Shown here: piece by piece, positions 12,134-23,745 of the stretch | Numbering within the stretch: the first letter of the stretch is position 1 | How the letters are laid out: each line of letters starts with the position of its first letter | Origin: Amborella trichopoda | Taxonomy: Eukaryota; Streptophyta; Magnoliopsida; Amborellales; Amborellaceae | NCBI RefSeq assembly: GCF_000471905.2 | Contig: NW_006499603.1 | Location: 5,412,314 to 5,476,313 of the forward strand | Direction: 5' to 3' | DNA length: 64,000 nt | The notes under the pieces: model-generated | Seen by the model: the letters and a program-made list of their open reading frames with translations, nothing else | Told to the model about the DNA's origin: nothing | Database searches by the model: none | Position numbers and translations under genes: made by a program

Positions 12134-15100
12134 TGAATTTGAATCTTCCTTTCTTAGATATTTTTGAGACTATCGCCCAATAGACTTTCATTTTGTTGCT
12201 TCTTACGGTCTCTCTAGAGGCCTTTTGACTATTTGGGATCCCTCTGTTGTTTCTGGGCTTTTGTTTCATTCCTCCTTTAATGACATCTCTATAACTTTTA
12301 CTAACCCTAATGGTTTTGTTTGATGTCTATCGAATGTGCATGGGCTGAATGTTGTCGGGTATTATCACTTCATGTGGATCCCCCCAGTGTGGTGCCAGTG
12401 ATTTCAACTTGGTTAGGGGCCCCCATGAAGTGTCTACTCTTGCTTTCAATCCACATATTCTTCTTTTTGATAATTTCATTGACTCTAATGTTTATTTGAT
12501 TATGATGTGGTGGGCACCAAGTTTATGTGGGCGAATAATTCCACCATCAACCTAAAATTGTCTAAGCTGGACAGGTCTTTGGTCATCGAGGGCTGGACAA
12601 AACCGTTTCTCCTCTAATGAGAAATGCCTGGGATTCAGTTCGTGTCTCTGGATGGCCTGGGTATGTTCTTACCAACAAACTTGCAGGTAAAATATTAGTA
12701 TTGGAAAGAGATACATTGCAGCCGAATGCCTTGGAGCAATCGGAGGTGACGATCTCGCCAGACCAAATCTCTAAGAGGAAATCAAAGAAGTATGACCTGG
12801 ATCATTTGCTCAAGATGGAGGAAAATTTTTGGTACCAAAGGTCCAGATCCAGATGGGTTAAAAGTAGGAGATATGAATACCAAATATGTTCATGTCATTG
12901 CTAACTCTAACTATCGGTCGAACTGCATCAGTGATTTGTCTTTCCCTAGTATCGACATGGACAATCAAGATGCAGTGGAGGCAGCGATTGTTGACCATTT
13001 TTGGTTGGCCTTCTCCTCAGAGTCAAGACTACCTGACTGTGTGCCTTTCAAGATACTATTCCCTTATTCGGTGGCCAATCTTAAGGTACCTTTCACAATC
13101 AATGAAGTTAAAAAGGTTGTCTTTGATCTTCCGGGGGATAAGGTGCCTGGACCTGACGGATTCCCTTTAGCATTCATTCAAGAGTTTTGGGATATTGTCT
13201 AAGCTGATATTATGGCTTGGGTGAACCAGTTCTTTGTGGATGGTTTCTTCAATAGCGCTATCAACTCCATCTTTATAGCCCTTATCCCTAAGAAGTGCAT
13301 TATCTAATACCTTCTTGATATTAGGCCAATTAGCTTACTTTTGGCCTTGTATAAAATCTTGGCTAAGATGTTGGTCAATCGGCTGTGCATGGTCCTTAAT
13401 AAGGTGGTTGACGACCCACAAACAGCTTTAATTAAAGTCCACTTTATTATGAATGGCATTCTCTTGGCTCAAGAGACTATTCACTTAACTGATACCTCCG
13501 GCTCCAAAGGAATCCTATTGAAATTGGACATCAGAAAGCATATGATAGGGGGGAATGGGATTTCCTAGGTCTTGGAGTTGTTTGGAGAAAATGGATTAGG
13601 GGTTGTGTATCATCTACCCATTTCTTAGTGCTTATAAATGGTAAGACTAGTGGTTATTTTTAGGTTACTAGAGGATTACGTCAGGGAGATCCTCTCTCCC
13701 CCTTCCTCTTTACACTAGTGGCAGAAGCCTTCAGCAAAATTTTTTAGGGTATGGTGGATGGGGGGCTGATCCAAGGATTACTGGCTTGCCCAAATGGGAT
13801 TATTCTAAGTCACATATAGTATGCTAATGACATCTTGATTTTGATGAATACCAATGATGATAATATCCATAATGTTTGGTTGTTCCTAAAGCTTTAAGAG
13901 CTTATTTCAGTAGCTCGAATTAATATGGACAACTAAAAAATCATTGCTATTAATTGCCTCCCTTCAGAAATATCAACATGGGCATCATGGCGGGAATGTG
14001 AGATTGAAACTTTCCCCCCAAGTGCCTAGGCCTGCCTTTAATCAATGGATCGTCTCCTAGGTCCTTGTGGGATCCTCTCATTCAAAGAGCATTATTTAAG
14101 TTAGATGGGTAGAAAGAAAGATTCCTATCGTTTGAGGGTAAATCTGTCATCATTAACGCCACTCTGTCTAGCTTACCAATTTATTATCTTTCCCTATTCC
14201 AGACTCTTGCTTCTATAATCCACAAGATGGAGTCTCGTATGAGAAACTTTCCTTGGTGTGGCTCCCAATTGAACAAGAAAGTTCATTTGGTGGGTTGGGC
14301 CTCAGTCTATCTCCCTAAAAAGGACCTAGGCATCTGGAGATTACAAGTAGTCAATGAATCGCTGCTTACCAAATGGTGGTGGAGGCTTGCCAATAATAGT
14401 GATCAACTTTGGGCAAGGGTCATTCTTGACAAGTACCAAAGGGACCATGATGGCTTTATTGCAAAGAGATGCCCAAGATTGTCCCAACTCTCACCAGTTT
14501 GGAGGGGGATTCAAGCCGTTAGACCTCTTTTTCTAACTTATTCAAGAATTTTAGTAGATGATGGAGCCCAAAGACACTTCTGGCACGCTAAATGGATGGG
14601 CGACTATCCACTTAAACTCCTTTATCCTGAGTTTTACAATAGATCGACACAGAAACTAATGATGCTTTCTAATATGATATCCCTCTCTGAGGACCAACCG
14701 ATTTGGAATGTCATGATCAATACTCGAAGGGTTAATGCTTCTATTGCTGAATAATTCTAGACCTTGTTGGGGTCGTTGTATGCCTTCTGCTTCTTTCCCA
14801 AGAAACCAAATAGGATCATTTGTTCCTTGGAACTGGGTGGTGTGTTCTCGGCCTCTTCTCTATACCATGCGATTTGATTAATAGGGACTACTATATCGAG
14901 GATAGGCCTTCAGTGGCTAAGTTCTAGAGTTGTAAAGTTCTTCACCGAGTCAAAACCTTTTTATGGCTGCTAAGCTTGAAGAGACTCCTCTCCATTGATC
15001 GTCTGAGGAGAATGGGTTGATCCTTACCAATGTATGCTTGTTGTGTAGGAATCAATTGACCATCTTTTCATCCTCTATCCTTTTGTCTCAACTTTGTGGG

Positions 15101-15920
15101 ACTGGTTGTAGGGTTTAGCCAATTGGATTGGCCCAAGACATACAGAGATACATGCCTGATGCAACAATTATGGACCTCTCCTTTCTCTGCCCTGGGAGTT
15201 AATTTCTTAAGGATTTCTGTTGCAATAGTCTTATGGAGCCTGTGGAGGGAGCGTAACTTGAGAATATTTGAAGGTTGCAGCAGAGACTTACCTTCTTTCG
15301 TCAAAGTTGTTCAGTGCTCTATTGCTACTTGGACCTACTCCTTTCTCCCCTTTAAAGCTTTTCCCATAGACATGATCTTCACTTACTACCCCCAGCTGTT
15401 GCTATTCAAACCCAACTGTCCTACTAAGGTTTTTGTTTGGAAAGAGCCTCCAATTGGATGAGTAATACTTAACTTCGATGGCAGTGTGAAGGGTTATATT
15501 GCTGGTTACAGGGGCCTTCTTCGAGATCATTTGGGCGTAGTTGTTTGGACGTACTCAGGGAAGCTGTGCTGGTGTGAGGCTAATGAAGCTGAACTTTGGG
15601 CCTTGCGAAAAGGTATTTCTCTTTTGGACCCTTTGCTTCATAGGGTAACCATCGAGGGAGGTTAAGTCGTCTCATGGATGGAATTCTTCTTTCGCTAAGA
15701 TTGTTTGAGATCACCTTCTCTCACGTTGTTCATAGATTTAACTCAATGGTGGACTTCTTGGCAAATGAGGCTACCTCTTGACTGATCCCGATTGTTTTTC
15801 CCTCTCTTCTTCTCTCCCTTGTCTCTCTCTCTTGTTTCTCTTTTTTTGGTTCTTTTCATTTTGCCATTGTTCCTCGTGTAATCTTTCATTATCCTAATGA
15901 AGCTCCCATCTTCTCAGAAA
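12134..15920 (+). mobile_element. 5'-truncated L1-type LINE
   Basis: A decayed ORF2 in the usual L1 order. The end of the endonuclease domain lies at about 12140-12600 (GDFNLVRG-like text near 12400). Reverse transcriptase follows: VPGPDGFPLAFIQEFW near 13145, ILAKMLVNRL near 13355, GLRQGDPLSPFLF near 13675 and YANDILI near 13820 in place of the usual YADD. The WWWRL-containing thumb/zinc-binding region is near 14380, and an RNase H-like tail (LNFDGSVKG near 15470) ends about 15780. Many stops and frame changes interrupt it, so it is dead. It starts inside the endonuclease, a typical 5' truncation. Matching 17-bp flanking duplications show a single clean insertion. Confidence 0.9.
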
Positions 15921-15937
15921 AACAATGTCAGAAAAGA
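15921..15937 (+). repeat. Right target-site duplication of the LINE
   Basis: Partner of 12117-12133; it lies right after a short A-rich end of the LINE. Confidence 0.85.
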
Positions 15938-17384
15938 CAAAAATATTATTTCAAGAAAATCTTATATATATTAAGGATGTGGGCAAGAACCTCACATTCG
16001 TTGTATTTTATTCATTTATAGGGATAGATGTAGTGATTCCACTAGGAAACTATTTATGCCAAGCTAAGTCCAGTTGACCACGCAAGTGGCCAAAAATGGA
16101 TAGGATCTAAGGCCTTTGAGGTTTTAAGTTAACTTCTAATAATCATTTGGCCAAAAATGGATAGCATCCAAGGGCTTTTAAAGTTCCTAAGTTATAACTT
16201 CTAATGTTCATCTAAATTTATTAAAAAGCAATAAAGAGATAAAAAGTAAACTACATGAAATTGATTCGAGCAAGTTACTCGATCTTTGGCCATGATGTAC
16301 AACTCAACCGAGTCCTGAAGAATCCCAAGACTTGGTTAGGGCTGACAACAAGATGAACTTAGGCCGAGGATTCCTTGCCTAGGCCCAGCCTGGTCTAGCC
16401 CTCACTAGGCCAGGTCATCTCGAGGCAAATAAATTAAAAACATAAAATACTAAAAAAAGAGCATTGAGCCAGCCAAGAAAAATTAGGTCAGCATTTCCCC
16501 AAGCCCATTAGTGGTGGTTTGCTCGACCCTCAATCCACATTAGGCCTACCCTTAGCTTCCCTTTTAACTCCTTAGGAAAGAGAGGGGGATAGGTTTCTCT
16601 CCCAAGAGACTCGGCTGAGTCATGTATAGGACTAAAAGGCCCACAATAAGTTGATATTAAATGACATAATAATTCAAAAAATAAGAAAAATATAATAAGA
16701 AAAATATAGTAAGAGAAAAATAAAACAAAAAATCAACCTTAAATGCTCAAATAGCTGAAAAAGGTATTAAAAAAATGGGTTTATAATCGAGGGCATTTTA
16801 AAAATTCCAAAGGAAATGTAAAATCTAAAAATAGGGATTTATGGAAAAAATACTCACAAGTCTTTTTCAAAAACATATAAATCATACAGACAAAAATGAT
16901 ATACCAATCCCACATTTTTTATGATTTTAAGAATTTTTTTAATATCCCCAAGTTGTACACACAATTGGGGGATAAACTATTTACCATCTCAATCTTTTTA
17001 TTTGATTTTAAAGATTCCATTGGAGGATAGATTTATCATTAGTTGACATTTTACTAATAAAAAAAAGGGCACATTATCCATCAAACAAAAGGTGTGAGTC
17101 ACTTTCCACCCATGTAATCTAATGAGAAAGGGTAGAATGGTATATGGGTAACATTTATTATATATTACGTGCATGGTGCACTTCAGGTCAACATCATTCT
17201 TTTACCTTGTTTAGTGTTAACTTGAGTGCATCCCCTTTCTTTAAATGATCTTCAGAAGTGTTGTATTTAAAATCCCAATTTTGGAATAGGCTTTTTAGCA
17301 CTTTTATAGGTTCTAGACTCTCATAAACATATCCTTATCTATGTATCACATGGGGGAATATCGAAATTTATATTTTTGTTGGGA
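15938..17384. other. No gene seen; AT-rich DNA
   Basis: AT-rich text with scattered short ORFs. No transposon coding motif, RNA gene or tandem repeat was recognised. Confidence 0.5.
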
Positions 17385-17385
17385 A

Positions 17386-17995
17386 AATTGCATAAAACTC
17401 TCCAAAATGAACTTTCTAAGCAATTCATAAGCTAATTTTTCCTAATAACTTCTCCCCAAAAAACCATATTTTCTAACAAACACCCCCCAATATAAAAAGT
17501 TTATTTATTTTTTACAAAAATTCCCTTCTCATGCAAAACAAATCATTTTCGGATACCAATAAAAGGAAACTCCAGACCGCACTTGGACAACGCCAGACTC
17601 CTCACTTCAAAACGCCGGACGGCCACTTTAAAATGCCAGACTGCCCCTTCAAAATGCCGTACCAACATTTAGAAACACTAGATTGCCCCTTCAAAATGTC
17701 GGACTGCCCATTTCTTCAATAGCATAATCCCCAGACCACCACAATGAAACGCCTGACCGCCTATACCAGCAAAATAATCGTCGGACTGCCTCTTCCAAAC
17801 ACCAGACCGTCCCCTTCAACGAAAATGATTTGTTATGTAAAGGAAGGGAATTTCCTTCAAAACAATGAAATTTTTGTATTGGGGGGTATTTGCTAGAAAA
17901 GATGGTTTTTTGGGGGGGGGGAATTGCTAGGAAAAGTTAGCTGGGGATTAAATTACTTAGAAAGTCCATTTTGGGGGGTTTATGCATTTATTACC
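17386..17995. mobile_element. Palindromic MITE-like element with internal minisatellite
   Basis: The left arm (17386-17555) begins AAAATTGCATAAAACTC. The right arm (about 17815-17995) is its inverted copy: the reverse complement reads GCATAAACCCCCCAAAATGGACTTTCTAAG, then the CCCCAAAAAACCAT and CAAATCATTTTCG parts. Arms are about 170-180 bp with moderate divergence. The core (about 17556-17815) holds 25-35-bp repeats related to AAAATGCCAGACTGCCCCTTC. No transposase is present, so it would be non-autonomous. Superfamily not assigned. Confidence 0.75.
17531..17722 (+). repeat. Minisatellite (CAAAATGCCGGACTGCC units) in the palindrome core
   Basis: Repeated TTCAAAATGCC(A/G)GACTGCCCC units. In one frame they read as PHFKTPDGHFKMPDCPFKM-like repeats of 63 residues. 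I take this as a by-product of the DNA repeat, not a protein gene. Confidence 0.6.
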
Positions 17996-19760
17996 ATCAT
18001 GTAGAGTATTGAGCCGATGGCTTCTTCATTGGGTGCTCTTTCAATCACATGCTAGGTGAAGGGACCTCCTTCTAGAACTTCTTCAATGATAAGGGCGAAG
18101 CCCATACCTTATCTCAACCGCCTTTCATTGAGGGGCGGTACCCTACGACCAACCACCCAGTGTGCCTCAATCCTCAAATTGACAGTTTGGTCTGACTGTT
18201 ATACATCATTTTTTATGTAATTGTATCCCCGGGTTGAATAAGGAGAGAGCTGGAAGTAACCTGGTCCCGCTGGTGCCTGAAACGCCGCCAGACCATGGGA
18301 ACACTGCAACAATAAGCCTAAAACTGGGTGACCTCTGAAGAAGTGAATGACGTCAAATTGCATGAGAGGGTATATGCCCTAAGGGCCATAAAGTTGTGTC
18401 ACGTTCTGACAAGTTTTGACATGATTAGGATGAAATTTGGATTTCAAATCCAGTTCCTAACAAGTTAAAAATAGACCCTATAACTACAGTCCTATTTTCG
18501 GAGTCTCAAAATAATACCAGACCACCTCTATTGAATCCGGAACGTCGAAAAAACCTAGGTACCAAATTTTGTCTCAATCGGATCCTTTGGGACCATTCTA
18601 GGCCTAACATGCCATAAAATGGTTGGTTTTACACTATCGTGGTGCAGCATCAGTAAACCAGTTTCCATTTATGGAAACTGTGTTTTCTCATTTTGGGATG
18701 ATTTTCAAATGCTCATAACTTGCTATTTTTGAGTTCATTCAAGCTCAAATTTGGACACGAGCTAGATCTCGATGACCTGATCTTTTGATATATGGCACGC
18801 ATCATGGCGTGGCTCGAAACGAGAGAATTTCTAGAGAGAATATGAGCTTGAGAACATGAAAATTCATATTTTATACAAGAGAACATATAATTCTTTGAAA
18901 GGCCATAGTTTAAGATCCTGAGGTCGGATCGTCGCAAGAATGGGTCTGTCACGACCGCGCTTCGAAGATCTACAGTTTGGTATAATTTTTTATATATGAT
19001 CGGAGGCCAAATGACATGAATTTGGAGGTCGAAAATGGCATAATTTTTCGGTCGAATCTCATTTTACGGTGACTTCCTAAATTTGGAATTTGCTCAAATA
19101 GAGACAAAAAATGAACGAAATTTATTGCAAAATGATCATGATATGTGCTCTTCAATTTGTGATCAGAATGAAAGTTTGGACCATCATAGATCATGATAGT
19201 GTCCTCTTCAATTTGTGGTCGAAAATTTGCAAATTTTATGGACTTCGCCAGATTTTGGTCTCTTCCTTAAAAGACTATTTCAATATGATCAAAGGGTATC
19301 AAAATGTACACAATAGTTCAAGCATCGATTCTATGATGATTGATGGCCTGAATTACTACCGTAGATGTCCGAAAAAACTCTCGAGGCCTAGCAATGGTAA
19401 AAGGCCCCTCATGAAGGGATGTTTTTGTTATTTGTTGAAAAGTGATTAGAGGTATTTTTGTCATTTGGTCCAAAAACAGGATTAATATTTTAATTCATTA
19501 AATATGTATTTTTTGATAATTTTGGGCACTTTTGAGCATTCCACCCTTGTTTAGTGGTTGCTCTATATAAGGAAACCCACTTCATTTGTAATCAAGCTCG
19601 AGGGGGGGGGGGGGGGGGGGTGGTTCATTCATTTTGTAATAAAATTCTTGAACATTTGAGCATTTGGAGTAAAATCTTGGCTTGTTCTTTTCCTTTCCTC
19701 TCAAGTTCAAGACCATAATAAGAGGAGAGAGAAATATTTATTTCTTAGAGAGAGAGAAAA
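17996..19760 (+). mobile_element. LTR-like leader of a degraded Ty3/Gypsy element
   Basis: A long non-coding stretch ends in promoter-like text: CTCTATATAAGG near 19561, then ATTTGTAATCAAGC, an 18-base G run near 19603-19620, and AATAAAATTCTTG near 19638 as a possible polyadenylation signal. This order is typical of the end of a plant LTR. A second LTR and exact ends were not found. It precedes the gag-like region at 22.2 kb on the same strand. Confidence 0.45.
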
Positions 19761-20090
19761 TGCCCCTAGAGCACCATACTCCCTAGGACCCCTAGCTTCC
19801 ATACACCTTACCCTACTCCATACACCATACACCCCAGAGCACCATACACTTAGCACATCCCTTACTCCTTACCATACACCATAGGGTACCATACACCACC
19901 ATACACCATCGGTACCATACACCACCATACACCATAGGGTACCATACACCCTACACCTACCTTACCATACACCATACAGTCCCATACTCCTTACACCTCA
20001 ACCCACACCATACACTTTAAAGCTCCATACACCACACCTAAACCCAACTAGCATAATCCACCTAGACCCTAGCCTTGACACACTAAACCT
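19760..20090 (+). repeat. CCATACACCATA-type simple repeat
   Basis: Dense irregular repeats of ACCATACACC and CACCATACACCATAGGGTACC. No coding content. Confidence 0.8.
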
Positions 20091-22267
20091 AAACCTCTCT
20101 CTCTAATGTACATACAAAGGAGACCAATGGATGTACACCCAGGTTCAAACTCATCCTAGGTCTACTCTCTCTCCTCTCTCTCTCTCTCCTTCCTTTCTTC
20201 TCTCACTCTCCTTTCTTTCTTTCTCTCTCCTCTTTCTTTCTCTCTCCTCTTTCTTTCTTCTCTATCTCTTTTTTCTCTCATCATTCTTCTTTCTCTCTTT
20301 TCTTTTCTCTCTCTTCTTCTTTCTTTCCTTCTCTCTTCTCTTTTTCTCTATCGTTCTTTTCCTCTCTTGCTCTCTCTCTCTCCGGCTCAGACTTAAGGTG
20401 GGACTGAGCACCCCTCCCCCTCCTTCTTTCTTTCTCTTCTCCTTACTTCCCCTCTCTAGTCTAAAGTCAAGGACCCACATCTAGGGCAGGCTTGGCTTCC
20501 CCTCCTTGTCTTTTGCTCGTCTCACTCTCTCCTCTCTCATCAAGTGATGGACCAGCACCTTTGGTGGGCCGTTCAATTTTATCCTCTCACACCCGCTCTT
20601 TTTAGCCCCTCACTTATCCACCCTTACCCTGCATACACACCTCCACCAGCACTTAACTCATCTCCTGTCTTCACCCATGCCTAGCACCTGCAGTCTCATC
20701 CGCACCTAATCCACTTACAATCACCCACCCGCGCCGCCTTATACTTGCACCTTCACCCACACCTAAATCATCTTGCACATCTCAGTTTGTGCCAGTCTCA
20801 CTCTCTTGCTCCTACACTCCTTTTCCCGGGCCTTCGCACATCCTAACTCTACACACTCTAATTACAGCTCAACTCATATCCGCCCTATCGCCCTCAAGCT
20901 CCCATCGGCGTCGAACACTTACACTCTCTCACCTTCACCTTCAGCCATCCACAATGCCGCCCATGCCTAAGTCACCTCATACACATCTACTCGTGCCTAA
21001 CCCATCTCACCCATCCTCATTTTTGCCCACTTGCCTAGCCTTCCATCCGCCCTTATCTTTCAACCATGCCATCCGCCCCTAGCACATATTAGCCCCTATC
21101 CAAACCCATCACTCTCACCCCAACCTCTACCTGCTGCTACACCTCATTGCTTCCATCCACCCCTACCTTCTCATTACCTCTAACTGCCTCTATCTGTTGC
21201 ATTTGCACTTATATTCACCTGGCTCGGGGTAGTCCAACTACTGCATCCCGGCGAGCACATGACCTACAACTTAGTCAACGGTCACAAACAAACATGCACA
21301 TGCATGCAAAGCAAAGTGGTCCTAAGACCACCATAACTGCAAAGGTCGTCATTTCAAATGCCAGACCTATTGTCTCACCAGGGGTTGGTTCCCAAGCCAC
21401 CCCAAACACTTCTGTGGATCGTACACACACATACAGGTCCAATACTACTACTGGGTATAAAGGGAAGGGCCAATGGTACATACCCTCATTTAACCCAAAA
21501 CCCATGACGACCTAGTACTCGAAGAAATTCCCTTTGAGTACCCCCTTGTCCATTCCCTCTTCTTCATATATATGAACGGACCGTCGAGGCCAGACTCAGG
21601 ACAAATGGCGCCTACGAAGCCGATGAAACAGCCCCTCCCTTCTTCAAACAAAACCAAGCCTCCAAAGTCGATCCCGAGCTCCCTACTCTCAGGGCACCAC
21701 ACGCTACCCAAGCTGATTGACTTTGCTCTAGTCTCCATGAGACAAGCCAATCGATTAGGATGCCATGTCCAATTCCAGTTTTGGGAGAGGATTTATTGGA
21801 GCTTGCGAATCAAGCAACAGAAGGGAATGAAGGTGCCACTCATAAGAAGAAAAGCAGAGTCTTTAGCTTCAAAAGACTTATTAAAGAAACACTCAGTTCT
21901 ACCCACTACGAGCTGCAGTGGAACCTGAAATGAGTGGCACCATTCAGTTCTCGGTCGTACAAGTTCGAGAAGATGAACCCAGTTCGTCTGAATTGCGGCC
22001 CCATGGCCATCTCGAGCCACAAAGGGAGATATGGCCCCGAGGCCATCATGAGCCCATTAGAATCGAACCATGGCTCCAAGGCCATCTCACGCCATACTTG
22101 TCTGAATTACAGCCCCAAGGCCATCAAGAGCTGATAATCACCCTATCTATGAGACAATCCCAAATCCAATCAGGGCAGTTTGAGCCTTTCGATTGCTAGA
22201 TCAGGGCATGAAGAGAACCAAGATTTCTTTCCCCCCAGAATCACTTAGCTCTGATGAATGAGCTGAC
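20091..22267 (+). other. Pyrimidine-rich leader-like region, no gene recognised
   Basis: A CT-rich tract runs from about 20160 to 20460. Proline-, serine- and histidine-rich ORFs follow; they follow the base bias and have no domains. Around 21950-22140 the phrase GGCCCCATGGCCATC / AGCCCCAAGGCCATC recurs about four times at a spacing of 42-60 bp. I interpret the block as the leader of the Gypsy-like fossil that begins upstream. Confidence 0.4.
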
Positions 22268-22740
22268 GTGATGGTGACAAGCCAAGATGGCGAAGGACTT
22301 GAAGATCCAATGGCACGCTTAAATGAAATCTTAAGCAATAAATTGGATAGGCTTAAAGGGCTAGAAAATTCTCGGCCGATTGGGACATCTTCACATCATG
22401 AAGCGAACTCTCTTATCAATTCCCAAAGTGAAGAAGAAAAAAGGAGACCTCCACCTCCTGCTATTCCTCAAACTTCAAGACCTTCAATTCACCCAGTCTT
22501 TCCTGATGATCAAACAAATGTGGCATCCCAAGTTATTCCACTGTTGGTTACCCAGGAGGACATTCAGAGCATGATCAATCAAAGTATCAAGGCTTGCAAA
22601 TTTCCAAGCCCCACGAAAATACTCACTATAAGAAGCCTTATCCACCTTTCATTGATCAAGTTCCCTTTCCCTTGGGTTATCAAAAAGGAAGAATTCTGTC
22701 TTTCGTGGCAGTGGCTCGTCTTCGAAAGAGAGACATAGTT
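22268..22740 (+). mobile_element. gag-like fragment of a Ty3/Gypsy (Tat-like) element
   Basis: A 156-residue ORF with an acidic, proline-rich N-terminal part is followed by a short stretch reading PFIDQVPFPLGYQK in one frame. That phrase precedes the gag core in plant Tat/Athila-group elements. Homology downstream stops quickly, so only the start of gag is present. Fossil and broken. Confidence 0.5.
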
Positions 22741-22936
22741 ACCTCAAAAAAAAGAGCGTGAGAGAAAAATAAAGGATTCATTTTTTGGTAAGAAGATTTA
22801 GGGGCAACTATGTTAAATGTGAAGGTGACCTGCTAAATGGGTTTAACCAGTGAGGTCAGATTTCATCTCGAGATAGGTCGTGAACCAACAACCCATAGCT
22901 AAAACCACCTTAAACATGTGTATTGAAATATTGAAT

Positions 22937-22972
22937 ATATATATATATTGAATATATATATATATATATATA
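22937..22972. repeat. (TA)n microsatellite
   Basis: AT dinucleotide runs directly before the palindromic element; another run follows that element at 23450-23476. The insertion appears to have split a TA tract. Confidence 0.85.
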
Positions 22973-23453
22973 CGAAAAATGATCCTATGAGCCAGTGGGC
23001 TCACAAAAAAAAATAAGCCCAATAGCTCAGATTGAATCTGGGTCGATTTGACGATCACTGATGTTCAATAGTGTTCGAATTATAATTCTTTTTTGTACAA
23101 ATTCAAATCACTTGAAATTTTAGATGTGTGTTCTTCTTATCAAGCTGCACCTAATAAAAATATATAATAAAAAAATTCATAAAAAAACAAAATTGACCAA
23201 AATACCCCCGAAAGTTTACAGGGGTATTTTGGTCAAATTTTTCATGTAACATATTTTTTTGATATTTTTCGAAGATTCAAATATTTTTTATGAACACACA
23301 TCTAGAATTTTAAGTGATTTGGATATGTAGAAAATTATTAAAATTTAAACACTATCAGGCATCCGTAATCGTCAGATCAGCCTAGCTTCAATTTGAGTCA
23401 TTAGACTCATTTTTTCTTGTGAGCTCACTAGCTCACAGGATCATTTTCCAATA
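22973..23453. mobile_element. 480-bp full-length palindromic MITE
   Basis: The left end GAAAAATGATCCTATGAGC pairs with the right end, whose complement reads GGAAAATGATCCTGTGAGC. Pairing continues inward for about 230 bases per arm to the centre, GACCAAAATACCCC...GGGGTATTTTGGTC near 23197-23236. Both flanks are TA repeats, which would suit a TA-targeting (mariner/Stowaway-like) insertion. No coding capacity. A transcript would fold into a long hairpin. Confidence 0.85.
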
Positions 23454-23565
23454 TATATATATATATATATATATAGTAAGAAAGTACTCTACATCGCTAA
23501 GTAAGTAGTAAATAGAACTAGTAGTTACGTTTCCGTCCTACCCTACTACGTCATTCGTACCGTAA

Positions 23566-23585
23566 NNNNNNNNNNNNNNNNNNNN
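23566..23585. other. Assembly gap (20 N)
   Basis: Exactly 20 N. Both flanks (about 23477-23565 and 23586-23673) are odd runs of ACGT/AGTA/GTTA words with no resemblance to the surrounding DNA, suggesting poor consensus at a microsatellite. Confidence 0.95.
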
Positions 23586-23673
23586 TTTAGTTAACTTTAC
23601 GGTTACGGGTACGTAAACGTAACTAACTACGTTCTTACGTTTTAGTTTGTTATTAGTACGTTAGTTAGTTAGT

Positions 23674-23693
23674 ATATATATATATATATATAT

Positions 23694-23744
<51 letters not shown>
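23674..23744. repeat. (TA)n then (AC)n microsatellite
   Basis: About 11 TA units followed by about 23 AC units, directly after the gap. Confidence 0.95.

Positions 23745-23745
<1 letters not shown>

Noticed and set aside
20131-20484. Ser/Leu/Phe-rich ORFs on both strands in a CT tract
   Set aside because: The composition follows the TCTCTC/TTTC repeat in whichever frame is read; no domain is present.
21147-21515. 122-residue ORF in the Gypsy-like leader
   Set aside because: Thr/Pro/Ser-rich text with no motif; it is overlapped by an equally open minus-strand frame.
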